64,000 nt of DNA from Trematomus loennbergii (GCA_012861695.1 JAAOOA010001618.1:1-64000), one strand, 5' to 3'; positions 23,346-35,331 are shown, counted from the stretch's first letter. Numbers and translations are program-made. The notes: generated by a model not told the origin, from the sequence alone.

Positions 23346-23728
23346 AGGTGGGGCAGGTAATTTTGGAGAAACCAGCTCGAGATCGCTAGAATTTGAAAAT
23401 ACACAACCGGAAAAAATCTGCCACTTCCTTACAGAGCCCCTCCTCCAACACACACGAACGCGCACATGACCAATGAGGGCACGAGATAAGTTTGTGCACA
23501 GATGGAAGGCTGACAGGCAGGTAGGCCATCCAGTTATTTTAACCGGGCCGGCTAAAATGATTGGTCGTGCTTTTTACAGTACTACAGCTTCCACAGATGA
23601 ACATTTTCTAATGGATTTGTTGTCAAAGCACTTAAGATATTCATTGCTATCGGGATGTTAAGAGCATTCCATGGAATATAACAAAAAGTGTATCTCGAGC
23701 CGGTTTCTCAAACTTACCTACCCCACCT
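23346..23728. mobile_element. TTAA-flanked MITE, copy B
   Basis: Left end AGGTGGGGCAGGTAATTTTG and right end TTACCTACCCCACCT match copies A, C and D. TTAA is intact on the right (23729-23732 region); the left flank is GAAA, so the left duplication has mutated or was never made. It sits in the TRIM-2 intron, at a place different from copy C in TRIM-3, so the two are independent insertions. Confidence 0.72.
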
Positions 23729-23878
23729 TTAAACAGAGTTTACATTGTATTTGTGGCTCTTGCTAATGTAAAAGTTGAGGTTTTTATCTTAACTGACACA
23801 TTTCTATAGTATAATGTTCTTTATATGAATCCAACTTTGACTAAATATTAGTTAGTGATGTGTCTGTAGTGTACTCAC

Positions 23879-23990
23879 CAGTGTTTGCAGAGTCCTGCTG
23901 TGTTGATAAAAAGCTGCTGGATTCAGTTGAGTGTTTCTTCAGAGAAACAGAGACTTGTCTCGGCTGCTGCTCTGCTGTCGCTCAGACAAA
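23879..23990 (-). other. TRIM-2 5' untranslated exon
   Basis: The sequence is nearly identical to 896-1005 and is followed on the minus strand by donor GTGAGTAC. The 5' border is estimated from the position of the ISRE/GAS sites. Confidence 0.6.
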
Positions 23991-24003
23991 CTTCAGCTTT
24001 GAT

Positions 24004-24021
24004 TTCTGGGAAATTGAAACT
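24004..24021 (-). promoter_or_regulatory. Overlapping GAS and ISRE-like sites, TRIM-2 promoter
   Basis: Minus strand: AGTTTCAATTTCCC (24021-24008) fits the ISRE consensus, and TTCCCAGAA (24012-24004) fits the STAT GAS palindrome. The two variable ISRE bases differ from copy 1 (AA instead of CA) while the fixed TTTC blocks are kept. Confidence 0.55.
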
Positions 24022-24317
24022 CTTCTCTTACAGTGTGGTTCAACCTGTCAGTGGCAGTTTGCCAAGAGGGAGTGGAGGAAGAACTGTTGAGGCTTGTTAT
24101 TTAACTTTGTGACGATGCATTTTACAGCTGATCCAAGAGGCTTTTCAAATAGTGTATTGAGCATAAGTAGGAATATGTTCTCAATACATAAAGGACATCT
24201 CTTTACACATCTGGAGAGCGGTATAGCTATATTTCACAACGCTGTGTTATGGTCCCTGTTTAAGAGCAGCTGGTGAAACACTTCCTCCTCCCTGAACAGA
24301 CGGTTGAAAATGGGTCT

Positions 24318-24703
24318 TGTAAGAAATATGAGGAGTAAAGGCTTGTGGAGTTATACAATAAACACACAACGTCTAAATCCTCTTATTAGATGCGATATTA
24401 ATCACAGAGGAACGAACCCGGGAGGAAGACCCGCCCCCGTCGAGACCGGCCAATAGGAGAGGACTAGAGACTATAACATATGATGGACAGGAAAAAATGC
24501 TCTCTCTCTCTACCCCGGCCACGCGATGAACAACAGCTGGGAGGAGGCAGCGGCACCCCACGCGAACGGGAGAGCCGACCACTCTTACACATTCCATTTG
24601 TATCACCGTATCATTTGTTTAATTAAATGCTGTTAACTTTAAAATAAGCTTCCTTGGACTCTTTTCAGCTAATCCTGCTCTCAGGTTTAAATCACCTTTA
24701 ACA
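24318..24703. mobile_element. Solo LTR
   Basis: This 386-bp insertion begins TGTAAGAAATATGAGG and ends ACCTTTAACA, so it has TG...CA ends. It is flanked by GTCT on both sides (24314-24317, 24704-24707). Units 1 and 3 have the empty site with a single GTCT. The structure is that of an LTR left by recombination between the two ends of a retrotransposon. It shows no similarity by eye to the LTRs at 44888 and 51502. Confidence 0.7.
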
Positions 24704-24884
24704 GTCTGTACTTAAGTGCAATTGTTTGCTACGTTGTACTTTTACTCCACTACAATTGATTAATACCTTTAGTTACTTTACAGATCTGGATGAATAATGT
24801 GAAATATAATCAAGTGTTAAATCAGACTTTAGTTCCACCTGGAGTAAATTCACAAGCTACCCTGCAGTATACAAAGTCATTCAA
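24704..24884. mobile_element. Truncated hAT MITE between TRIM-2 and astacin copy 2
   Basis: The sequence starting ctgtacttaagtgc matches the interior of the hAT at 17638-18139. It lacks both terminal repeats, and the right side is cut by a SINE. The left breakpoint is the same as in units 1 and 3. Confidence 0.6.
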
Positions 24885-25074
24885 GGGGCGGGAGTGGTTC
24901 AGTCTGTAGGGGATTGGACTTTGGCTCGAAGGGTTGCCGGTTCAAGTCCCGATCGGACCAAAGAATACGGAGTATGGACTGGTACTGGAGAGGGGCCAGT
25001 TCACCTCCTGGGCCACTGCCTAAGTGCCCTTGAGCAAGGCACCTAACTTTTCACCCTCTGTCTGAAACCAGACC
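24885..25074 (+). mobile_element. tRNA-derived SINE (second family)
   Basis: The head GGGGCGGGAGTGGTTCAGTC contains a box A-like stretch, and GGTTCAAGTCC is box B. The body has GGCCAGTTCACCTCCTGGGC and TGCCCTTGAGCAAGGCACC, both typical of a widespread teleost SINE. It differs from the SINEs at 6757 and 30539. It is a retroposed copy and not a functional tRNA gene. Confidence 0.8.
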
Positions 25075-25084
25075 ATTTACATGC

Positions 25085-25974
25085 ACCCAAATATATAACA
25101 CAATACAGGTAATCGAAACCCCAAAAAAACATAAAAGGACCCTTTAAATGTCTGAATGGAAGTGTTTGCACCGGTTGACCCCCGTATTTTCTGGATAACC
25201 TGGACCAAAATCCTTCGTGCACACAAGTATGAGGAAGAGGTTCAAAGTTCCAGGTAGCATACTAAAAAGAGAAAAGTATGCGAGTTGGAACGCAGACAAA
25301 AAGTCAAGGTGAGTGAGAACTGGTTTCCTCAGCGTGCGTTCAGACCATTCTTCTTAAGTGAGAACACAACACACGCCTCAGTGGAGAGCAGATTCCTCAG
25401 CACACTGCGCTTTGTGCTGCGTACGTGCCACTCATTCTTCAAATCCCTCCGGACAAAGACGCTTGTTGTAGAGTGAAAGGTAAACAGTGAGACGTCAGGA
25501 CAAACATTAGCAGAGAACAGTTTGAGCTCTTCTGTCACTCTGAGGAAGAGCACATGTCAACTTTTGAAGAGAGGCAAAGTCCCTTATGCAGGCAACAGTG
25601 AACACAATTTAAGAAATATAAAATACAAAGTGCAAAAACTCCAGATATGAAATAATGAGTGTCTTTGTAGTCAAGTTTTGTCTTTTTATGGACATTGTAT
25701 GTAACTTTTTAGTCACTTGAGTCTCTCTGGGTCATTTAGTGTCTCTTTGTGGTGATTAAGTGTCTCTTTGTGCCACTTTGTGGACATGTCTTGTCTTATT
25801 GTGGTCATTATGTGTACCATTGTGGTCATTCTGAGTGCCTTAGTAGTCATGTTGAGTCTTTGAAAACATATCACATAGTCATTTTGACTCTCTTTGGAGT
25901 TTCTTTATGTATCTGTTGTTATTTCCACACTTTTCATAGTTTCTTCGTGTCGTTTTGCAGCTGTTTTTCATGTC
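25085..25974. other. Intergenic stretch, degenerate repeats
   Basis: About 25740-25970 consists of loose repeats of a tttgtggtcat/gtgtctctttgt motif. The remainder (25085-25600) is unassigned sequence, GC-richer than its surroundings, in which I see no gene or astacin exon. Unit 1 lacks all of it. Confidence 0.4.
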
Positions 25975-26455
25975 TTTGTAGTTTCTTTGGTCTTCTCGCA
26001 GCTCTTTTGCATCTGATTGTAGTCTTTTTGTCCGCCCCTTGAGTCTCTCCTTGGTTTATACTTGTGTCTTTGGGTGACATTTTGTAGATCTAGGCACTGG
26101 TGTTAAGGTCAGCTTTTTGGTGAGCTAAGAGATTCTGTTTCCCATTCAGCAAAACAGAAAGTGAAAACTCTGCATTTATATCATTCTGCTCAGAACAAAT
26201 CCAATCTAATTTGAACACTGATGAAAAGTAAATCATGCTAAATTGACTTACTGTTAGTTGCATTCATAATGGATGCAACTCCATGGGAATACATTGAAAT
26301 CACAGCCAAATAATGTCACTTTAAATCCTGTATTGATCAACCCTTTCATGTTTTACACTCATCTAATACACAACTAACTTCACAATGATCTGAGGAATGG
26401 GGTGAAGTTCATTTTCTGTGTTTTCTGACCCTCGTTGTGATTCTCGTCCTCTCAG

Positions 26456-28240
26456 GTTGGGCGTACGCCTTCGACAAGATAAACACGCTGAACCTGAACA
26501 CACCATACGACTACAACTCCGTCATGCAGTACCACAGGTTACCAAGCATTCATCTTCATTTATATACGCATATATTGGATATAAGTCAAAGGAACAGTTC
26601 ACCCAAAACAATGAATTGTAGACAGAACTGAGGCTTGATTGCAGTAAGGAGAGACCAGAATAAAAGTGCAAATGTATTTCTACAGACCCAAAAACAGCAA
26701 AATATGTTTCAAAAAGCTTTGTTTTTATTTGAAAAAAAACCTTTGGACTACAGGTAGCCTGGACAGGTGAGTAACATTAAGAATTTTATATTTTTATATA
26801 AGTTCGAATTTTGAGAAAGAAATACAAAGCTTGAAAAAAAAAAATGAAAAAGAAATCTAATCCTGAACAAAAGTCTAATTATGAGAAAAAGTGATATTTT
26901 GAGAACAAATTTGAATTGTTGAAATTTTGAGAAAAAAGTCAAAATCTGCTAAAAAGTTTGAATTCTGAGAAATTGTTGTAATTCTGAGAAAAAAATATAA
27001 TTCTGAAAAACAAGCTGAACACATTTTGAATAGTCCAGCCCATCTCTTCTTGTATTATTTTTCTTAATAAATTAGCTAAATTAAAGTGGACCTATCATGC
27101 TATATTTGAATAATATATTGTAGGGCCATACCTATATAAAACATGTCTGTGAAGTTTTTTTTTCAAAATACCAAACAGATCATGCATTTTAGCCATGCCT
27201 CATTTTGCTCTATTTGCTCTATTCCAGCCCTGTCTTCACAAGGGCTGATTCTGTGGCAAATGAGCTGCAGCTGACCACGCCCCCCTGCAAAGGAGGGGGC
27301 GAGGCACGAGCGTCATGTTACCATGCTGTTACCATGCTGTTACCATGCCACGCAACCTCTCATTCCCCTGATAGGTGAGAGTTGCCCATATAGGCGGAGC
27401 ACCCCGTTTCTGATGTCAGAGCAATTTCAAATCTGGATCAGTCTGTATCAGATCCGTTTTTAGAGATTTGGGTATGGAGGAAACGAGAGAGGGTTGTGTT
27501 TTCTGACACTTGGTGAGTTCCCTGGCACACCGGGGACACATATTCATGTATAAAAGACGTACAAAAGTGCATTTTGCATGATAGGTCCCCTTTAAGTTAT
27601 TACAGCAACAGAATGAATAAAGTTGGCAAATAATAATGATAGATAATATTTAAATGCATAACATTGATAAGAGTGAAACCAGGATTAAAATAGGTCCCAA
27701 GCTCTCAAAGAAAATGCAAAATACAATTTACCTACACTGCCTTATGGGCCTTTTCAAATTCGCACAATAAAATAGTCGTCATAATATTGAGATAGATCAG
27801 ATTTGTTTTGGTGACTGAACCGACTCGTTTAGGAGCATTTGAGTCTCAATGGTTTCTAAATGTTTAATATATATACAAGCTAATAATAATGAAGCCTCTG
27901 TGCTCTTAATGTTTCCAGGTATGCCTTCAGTGGGAACAATATGCCCACCATGGTGCCGATCCCCAACGCCAACGTAGAGTTCGGCACGGCCAATCAGATG
28001 AGCAGGAACGACATCAGCAGACTGAACACGCTGTACAGTTGAAAGGTAAGAAAGCACACGCTGGGTTCCCTTCATTCATCTGTTTTCAGGGCAAAGGAAA
28101 GTGTGTTTGTCGCCTTTAACGTGTTTCTTCTGTTCCAACAGGTGGTGAAGAAACCCTGAGGACATGGGGCCAATTTACACATCAAACCTGCTCTTTATAG
28201 CACAGTCTGAGAAAATGTGTTGATAATAAATCTTCAAACA
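26456..28240 (+). pseudogene. Astacin metalloprotease copy 2, last two coding exons and 3' UTR exon, terminal Cys lost
   Basis: Exon 26456-26537 is identical in length and encoded protein to copy 1 (WAYAFDKINTLN... SVMQYHR). Exon 27919-28042 reads YAFSGNNMPTM... and ends RLNTLYS then TGA. Compared with copy 1 (TLYTC), three bases are lost and the C-terminal Cys is gone; in astacins this Cys closes a conserved disulfide. The 3' UTR has an intron (donor 28046, acceptor before 28142) and AATAAA at 28225-28230. A MITE (27083-27595) sits in the intron between the coding exons. As in copy 1, no upstream zinc-site exons are found between TRIM-2's exon and this tail. Confidence 0.8.
27083..27595. mobile_element. 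MITE (AGTGGACCTATCATGC type) in astacin copy 2 intron
   Basis: The left end AAAGTGGACCTATCATGC pairs with the right end GCATGATAGGTCCCCTTT. The site is empty in unit 1 (about 5470). Relatives are at 16513-16740, 31680-32636 and 44053-44455. No transposase is present. The right end contains the sequence from which the 37-bp minisatellite of unit 1 seems to have grown. Confidence 0.7.
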
Positions 28241-28860
28241 TGTTCAATGAAGTGTATTTTGTAGTTTGAGCACTTGTTAACACTTTTGTACTTCAGAAAA
28301 TGTTCCTGAATTTAAATTCTACTACCTCAGTTTGAAGAAAGGTGTGAAGAAGAGGTGAAAGATGTGTAAAAGCTGCAGAATCTCTAATGTATGAACTCAA
28401 ACTCGTATTACTTTTAGTGTCTGTTTCAAATGTCAGCATCAAACAAACGTAACTTACCAAAAGCATAAATTGGTGCATAAAGGTATATATTATGTAATTG
28501 GAAAAGCATCATCAATCATTTGTTGATCTTGTATTTAAGTATTTTTTTAAGTAACTGAAGCTGCCAAAATAATCGTTTTCGAGTCAAAAGTATATATAAT
28601 ATTTGGAGTCGTACAGAAGATGATTAGTGCCACAACTGAAAAGAAAAAGTGAGATCCGACCAAAAGTTATTTCTTTTTTTGTTAGTTAGAATTCTGACTT
28701 TTAAGAAATACACTTTTGGTCAAATCTCAATTTCTTTTTTTTTTAAACATGTGGCCCTAATCTACCTATCTAGAGGATTAGTGCTAAAAGAGGATTAGAG
28801 ACACATGATTAGGGGCCACATGTAAAATAGTTTGTGAGATCTGACGATAAGTGACATTTC
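28241..28860. other. Unit 2 downstream block, noncoding
   Basis: Matches 6111-6732 of unit 1. No gene is recognised. Confidence 0.5.
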
Positions 28861-29535
28861 TTCTCAGGGGGGTTCTATCCAATGCAGAAATGGAGATGGC
28901 TATCCATGCCTTTATCTCATCCCGGCTTGATTACTGCAATGCTCTTTTTTCCTGCCTCAACAAAACATCAATAAACCGGTTACAACAGGTCCAAAACGCT
29001 GCAGCCAGATTGCTCACTCGGTCCAAAATAACATGCCACATCACTCCGATCCTTTCTGCCCTGCACTGGCTCCCTGTCCATCTCAGAACCCAATTCAAGG
29101 TCTTGGTTTCACATATAGAGCTGTCCATGGCCAAGCCCCAGCCTACATTAACGACCTTATCCACCCTCACAGCACAACCAGGGCCCTGAGGTCCTCTGAG
29201 CAAGGCCTCCTAAGGGTGCCCCGAACCAGGCTAAAAACTAAGGGGGCCGTGCCTTTGAGGCGGTGGCCCCAAGGCTTTGGAATGACCTCCCTCAGAAACT
29301 GAGAGCCTCTGTCTCAGTAGAGATTTTGAAGGGGCAGCTAAAGACTCACCTTTCCGACAGGCCTTTGGAGGTGAGTTAGTAGCTGTTTCTCATTGGAGTT
29401 TATCCTATGTTTTACCTGCTGTGTTTTATGCCTTTTATTCTACATGTTATAGTTGTACTTTGAATTGAGTACTGTATACTGTAAAGCACTTTGTGCATTC
29501 GTGTTGAGAAGGGTGCTATATAAATAAAGTTTTCT
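28861..29535 (+). mobile_element. 5'-truncated LINE (L2-like), uninterrupted paralogue of 6733-7573
   Basis: This copy encodes EMEMAIHAFISSRLDYCNAL, FSCLNKTSINRLQQVQNAAA and then the HWLPVHLRTQFKV and VPRTRLKT blocks. Frames are broken near 29105 and 29250. The 3' end is GTGCTATATAAATAAAG. It sits at the same place as the unit 1 copy, so it was inserted before the block duplicated. Confidence 0.85.
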
Positions 29536-29968
29536 TCTTTAGACAGGAAGTAAACACAGAATTCAGACTTTTTTTCCAGAATTCTAAATGTTATCACTTC
29601 TGTTCAGATCTCAACAAGTATTTCACATGTGGCCCTGATCTTCATCCGTAAAGTAGAAGTATACATTTGCATCAAATTTAAATTCTCTAGCTATGAGATT
29701 CAGACTTTTACAAACACGAACTCAATGGGATCCGATTGCTCTTTTCCACTTACAAAATATATTTGATGTAAGTAAAAGTATCATGACTAAACTATAGAAA
29801 CACTGAGTTGCAAGAACACAGAACAATATCACAGAACATCTGTATTGGAAAATATATCATTTATATTCCACTTTGCTAACAGTTCCTTTGCTAAGAAATA
29901 TTGTTTAATATAAACTCAATGAATTTATAAAAGAGTATATTTCCCCCTGTGGCACGCTCCACTCACAG

Positions 29969-30538
<570 letters not shown>

Positions 30539-30727
30539 GTAGGCGTGTGGCGCAGTGGACTAATGCTCGGATCAGGGGGTCACAGGTTCAAACCCCACTT
30601 CAGTCAGCATGTCGTTGTGTCCCTGAGACCCTTCACCCCAAATTGCTCCTGTGGGGATTGTCCACAGTATTGAGTATGTAAGTCGCTTTGGATAAAAGCG
30701 TCTAACAGTAACATGTAATGTCATGTA
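30539..30727 (+). mobile_element. tRNA-derived SINE, same family as 6757-6942
   Basis: Box A region GTGGCGCAGTGGACTAATGC and box B GGTTCAAACCC are followed by the TTGGATAAAAGCGTCTAAC tail. It is absent from unit 1 at the equivalent point (about 8570), so it inserted after duplication. Confidence 0.78.
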
Positions 30728-30975
30728 AATTAAAGTACCTCAGAATGTAACTTCAGTAAAGATGTTTGTCCACTAGGGGGCGACACTTCCTCACAGTTCA
30801 CATGGAAACACCTGGTAGTACACACCTTTACAGAGCTGCTTTAATGACACAGGTATTAAGCATCGCCACTAAAAGAAAAACAATTGTTTCCTCAAATGTA
30901 AATGTAAAATCAGCATTACTTAATGAGAAGTTTCAAATGTACACCTGAATCCAGAAATGCCAATAAGGAGTCACA

Positions 30976-31190
30976 TTAGATTAGATTACTTTATTGTCAT
31001 TACATAATGCAACAGAGTGTAACGAAATGAGGAGGGTCTAACCAGAGTGCAGACAGTCAGTTATATACACATCTACCAGCAGTCTGTACAAAATAAATGA
31101 TACAAATAAAGGAAAATAGATGTAAAATGTATAAATAAGAATACATACTATTTAAAACACAGTTTGCACAATCATCCTCAGTGTCATCTA
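30976..31190 (-). mobile_element. LINE 3' tail fragment, paralogue of 9236-9440
   Basis: Minus-strand tail GACAATAAAGTAATCTAATC. It shares its position and right flank with the unit 1 copy. Confidence 0.6.
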
Positions 31191-31203
31191 GCCAGTTATC
31201 CAT

Positions 31204-31420
31204 CTTTTAAGGCAAGGCAAGGCAAGGCAATTCAAAGTGCTTTACAAAAATGAAAAACATTAAGAAAGTGGCATTTAAAAACAGTCATTAAAAAGCAAAG
31301 ATAATAAAATAGACATTAAAATAAAAAATACATGAATCAAAGTTTCAGTGCAGTTTAAGATCTGAATATATCAATTAAAAGCAGCGTCAGAAAGATGCAG
31401 TTCTGAGACAGACTAACTCT
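31204..31420 (-). repeat. Interspersed repeat with (GGCAA)n start
   Basis: A short GGCAAGGCAAGGCAAGGCAA run is followed by TTCAAAGTGCTTTACA. This is the reverse complement of a 3' end common to many fish LINE/SINE tails. Nothing coding is seen. Between 31420 and 31680 no feature is recognised. Confidence 0.5.
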
Positions 31421-31679
31421 TATTGTCCCTGGTCTTCGTGAGCTGTGTGCAGCGTCTCATTAATGCAGCACTTTTAGTAAACGTTGCATGTGTTGTCAAG
31501 ATGGTAAAGAGGATTCTTCTTTGCATGTGTTTTGGCAGATTTGTGTTTTATATTTGCATCGTTTTTGAAACTGCAGCGTGTTTATAATAGTGCGTTGGCC
31601 CCTGTCGGCCTCCATAATTATCCATGTCAGTTTTGGTTTATACAAAAAGTGGTCATATGAATGAGTTACTATTTTGTTT

Positions 31680-32636
31680 AAAGTGGACCTATCATGCTAT
31701 ATTTAAATGATATATTGTAGGGCCATACCTATATAAGGTAATTTATACGTTTTCTGTTTTCAAAATACCAAACAGATCATGCATTTAGCCATGCCTCATT
31801 TCGCTCGATGTGCTGTCTACGGCTCTGATTCTGCTGACCACGCCCCCCTGCAGGAGAGGGGAGACGTGCTCTGATCAGCTGCTGGGCTGTCAGAAGAGGG
31901 GGAGAAAAAGAGATCTCCGTCCTCCGTGTTTATTATATAGAGTCGTTATTCATTTGTTTTAAAGCTCAATAAATAACAAAGAAGACCTTTGACCGGCACT
32001 TTTCTAATTTTGTCCGGAAGATTTATAACTTTAACGGACATTGACCGGCGAAACAAACTGAAACTGAAACTCTGCCGCACGGTCCCCTCGTTCCTTGGAA
32101 GAGGCGGAGAGGTGGTGTTTGTCATCTGCTGGTGGACTAACCGGAGAGAATTACAGTGCTTGCCTCGACGGGGAGGGATTGCATTAGCAATCCCTCCCCG
32201 CAAGCGTTTGCAGCGGGAGCAAACGCTTGCCTCGGGGAGGGGAAAAAAAGCCACAGCGGGAATAAACAGAAGGGTAACCATGGTAACTATGGGCGGAAGT
32301 CTTCTTTGCTGCTTTGTGGCAGACTACAGCGCCACTTACAGGCTGGCATATGTACTACAGCGTCTCCAGCGCTTTCGAGCGGCAATGGCCGGCCGTGGCC
32401 CAACCCCACATTCCCCTGATAGCCGTAGGCCGCCACCGTCCTGACGTCAGTAACGTGTTCAAATCTGGATCAGTTTTTATCAGATCCGTTGCAGCCCCTT
32501 TTTTAGAGATTTGGGTATGGAGAAAATAGAGAGGGTTATGTTTTCTGACACTTGGTGAGTTCCCTGACACACCGGGACACATATTCATGTATAAAAGACG
32601 TACAAAAGTGCATTTTGCATGATAGGTCCCCTTTAA
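31680..32636. mobile_element. Long MITE of the AGTGGACCTATCATGC type with extra internal sequence
   Basis: The terminal repeats match those of 27083-27595, but the interior is about 440 bp longer. It includes a GC-rich segment (31830-32440) with two adjacent perfect hairpins at 32170-32230. No transposase is recognised in any frame. Confidence 0.6.
32170..32230. repeat. Two adjacent perfect hairpins
   Basis: Hairpin 1: GGGGAGGGATTGC, loop ATTA, GCAATCCCTCCCC (32170-32199). Hairpin 2: GCAAGCGTTTGC, 7-base loop, GCAAACGCTTGC (32200-32230). Stems are 13 and 12 bp with no mismatch, and the second starts on the base after the first ends. They are probably structural remnants of an inverted insertion in the MITE. 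Confidence 0.85.
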
Positions 32637-32725
32637 CTTAATTTCCTGTGTACTGCAAAATGTAAATACAAGGCCATTTTTAAAAAATGTTATCAAAATG
32701 AGTTTCACTCCCATCTGTACTCTGA

Positions 32726-33866
32726 TACCCCTTTCACACCAACGCAACTCCGGTTCAAGCTCCGTGCTAGAGCTTTTCAGGTTCGGAACCGGTACTTCGG
32801 TTTAGCTCCGGCTCTTTTCACACCGCTCAGAGACGACTGGTGCTGCCACTGCTGCGTCATGACGTCACAGTTTACGTCGCTGATTTTCTCCCCAACGGAG
32901 CTCACCTCACAACAACAACGGGCCGGGGACTGCGTTGCTTTAATCATACGAAGCCAGATTAAATTAAATAACGACTTCTCCAACCTTATACTTTTCTCCA
33001 GAGTGCCGTGGTTCATTGTTTATTAATGTGTTTCAGCGGCATTTACCGACCGCTGCAGTGCTGGCCGGCTGCTCTTCCACGAGTGTATTCTCCCGTTAGC
33101 TCCGGGTTAGCTCACACGGCTCTAAAGTATTCACTGTCTGACTGTCACACAAGCAGCTGATACATATCCCCAGTTCCCCTTAAGTGAATGTGTGTCAGTC
33201 TGAATTGACGCTGTTTGGTGTCAGTCTGAATTGACGCTGTTTGGCATCACAACGCTGTTATGAAAGTTTCTCTGGTATAACATGGGTGATGTTAGCATAG
33301 CAACCGAAGCTAAACTGACTACTTGCTAAGCCGTGTTCTACAGGCACTTTTTACCGACGTATTTTTCATTATGATTCTACTTGTGATAGTCGGACATGAC
33401 AACCTGTGCAGCCCATGTATTGATTCCATTCGATAGCTGCTATAATAACAAACAAAACGTCTGCCTGCTCTCCACAATGATCAATAACAGCGAACGGATG
33501 GTCAAAGTAAGGTACAACTAAACAGAATCACACGAAGCCTGGTTAGTGTTGCCTGACTTTATAAAGCGTGTTTTTTTTTTACAAGTGTGTGGTTGCGTTC
33601 TAGTCACTTTGCTCAGCACTACTGCTTGTTACAACTTTTATTTGCCGTACTCGCCTTAACTGTTAGCTCAGGTTAATCTCGCCCCCCTCCGACGTAAGCG
33701 TGACGTATGCGGTTCTTGCTTCTAGACGGACAACTTTTTGGTGCTCGAAACGAACCGGATTCCGGAGCTTAGAGGCTGCTCCGCTGCGGTGTGAACAGGA
33801 AAACCCGGTGCTTTTCAAGCACCAGCACCGAACCGGCCCCGAAACACCGTTGGTGTGAATGGGGTA
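32726..33866. mobile_element. 1.14-kb Harbinger-like MITE
   Basis: The left end TACCCCTTTCACACCAACG pairs with the right end CGTTGGTGTGAATGGGGTA. TGA flanks both ends (32723-32725 and 33867-33869). Unit 2 shows the empty site (about 18626, one TGA). A 3-bp duplication and TTCACACC-type ends resemble PIF/Harbinger elements. No transposase is recognised. A diverged, right-truncated relative is at 60788-61670. Confidence 0.78.
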
Positions 33867-34061
33867 TGAGTGGTTTGTTCATATATCATCAATAGCCAGA
33901 TTTATAGACTGATTATTGATGATTGCGTTAAGGATTATAACATCTGTTTCTCTAAAAAAACATGTGGAGAATAGATTTTTCTGAAAGGCTGCTGACAGTT
34001 TTTCTGGATTTATGTCGTGGTACAACCCATATCAAAACTCCCCTCTGTAAAAACTTTGACT
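33867..34061. other. Duplicated intergenic block, unit 3
   Basis: Matches 18626-18826 upstream of TRIM-2. No gene is recognised. Confidence 0.5.
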
Positions 34062-34069
34062 CTAATAAG

Positions 34070-35331
34070 CAGAGGTGGGACCAAGTCATTGTTTTGCAAG
34101 TCTGAGTCAAGTCTCAAGTCTTTGCGCTCAAGTCCGAGTCAAGTCTCAAGTCTTTGTGCTCAAGTCCAAGTCAAGTCTCAAGTCAGGATGGGAAAGTTCA
34201 AGTCAAGTCCAAGTCCTAAACTTTGACAAACGAGTCTTAAACAAGTCATTATGTGCTTTTCACCAAATGTAATGACACCCATCAACAAAATAATACTTAA
34301 TAATTAAACTGCTCTTTATTAGTCACATTAATACTGTAATAATCTATTTTCTCTCTGCTGGTAAAGTAACGTGTTTTCTTCTATTGTAAGAGGGATCAGT
34401 AAGGTAAGGCTACCGTGACGGTTTGATTCAGAAGGAGTTTAATTGATAAGATCCCTGATGTGAGGTAACCAGAATGTTTATTTCCACTGTGTCCAGCATG
34501 TTATAAGAGACCCACAACCTATCTTTATGCAAGGGATAATGTGCAGCGAGGCGGTCTTTATGGGGAAAAAACCTGAATCTACATCCCTCTGCAGGTGGTA
34601 CTTTAACTATATTTTGATGATAATACTTTGTACTTTTACTTGTAACATTTTAATGCAGGACTTTTTATGTACCGAGTATTCCTACACACAGGTACTTTTA
34701 CTCAAGTACAAGATCTGAACTTCTCCCACCTCTGACAATAAATCCTGAGTGGGTTATTTTCATTTTACAAATCCTGCACTCAGCTTTGCTTTCTCCAATA
34801 TCATTGAAATGCAGCCAGATGTTGCTTCTTTTTTCGGTTTTCGCTAATTTCTTGACTTTTCCCAACGCGCTTGCATTTAAATCTGTCTCCCCGTCGCTCT
34901 GTGTAGCTGGCCTGTACCACTACACCTGCTGTCTTTGGAGCGTCTGCCCCCACCCTTCTTTCACATAATGGTATGATCCTAGTGTGTCCTCACATATGAT
35001 TGGCCGCATGGTGGCCCAGCTAAATAAAGACCCGCCCCTGCCTGCAAGGATTTTCAGCAAGAGTTGCAGCGGCTGAAGATTCTGCTTTCCCCACGGAGTC
35101 TGCTCTTCTAGCGGCATCTCGCGATCGGCGTGTTGGAGACCTCTGAATTAAATATCAAGTCACCTCAAGTCAGAGGGCTCAAGTCCAAGTCAAGTCCCGA
35201 GTCATTGGGTGTTCAAGTCCAAGTCGAGTCGCAAGTGTTTTGTGATTTTGTCAAGTCGAGTCCAAAGTCATCAAATTGGTGACTCGAGTCTGAATCGAGT
35301 CCAAGTCATGTGACTCGAGTCCACACCTCTG
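34070..35331. mobile_element. hAT non-autonomous element with nested repeats
   Basis: The left end CAGAGGTGGGACCAAGTCA and right end TGACTCGAGTCCACACCTCTG (last 19 bases inverted) are flanked by a perfect 8-bp duplication, CTAATAAG (34062-34069 and 35332-35339). The arms are built of degenerate CAAGTC/GAGTC repeats. Around 34590-34735 is a piece of the other hAT MITE type (17638), and around 34500-34570 a piece similar to 44700-44750. Unit 2 has the empty site with one CTAATAAG (about 18821). Confidence 0.85.

Noticed and set aside
24885..25074. tRNA-like gene with A and B boxes
   Set aside because: No cloverleaf with paired acceptor stem; body and tail are those of a SINE. The same applies to 6757, 30539 and 59533.
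34070..35331. Telomere-like or satellite CAAGTC repeats
   Set aside because: They are the degenerate arms of a hAT element with an exact 8-bp target duplication.
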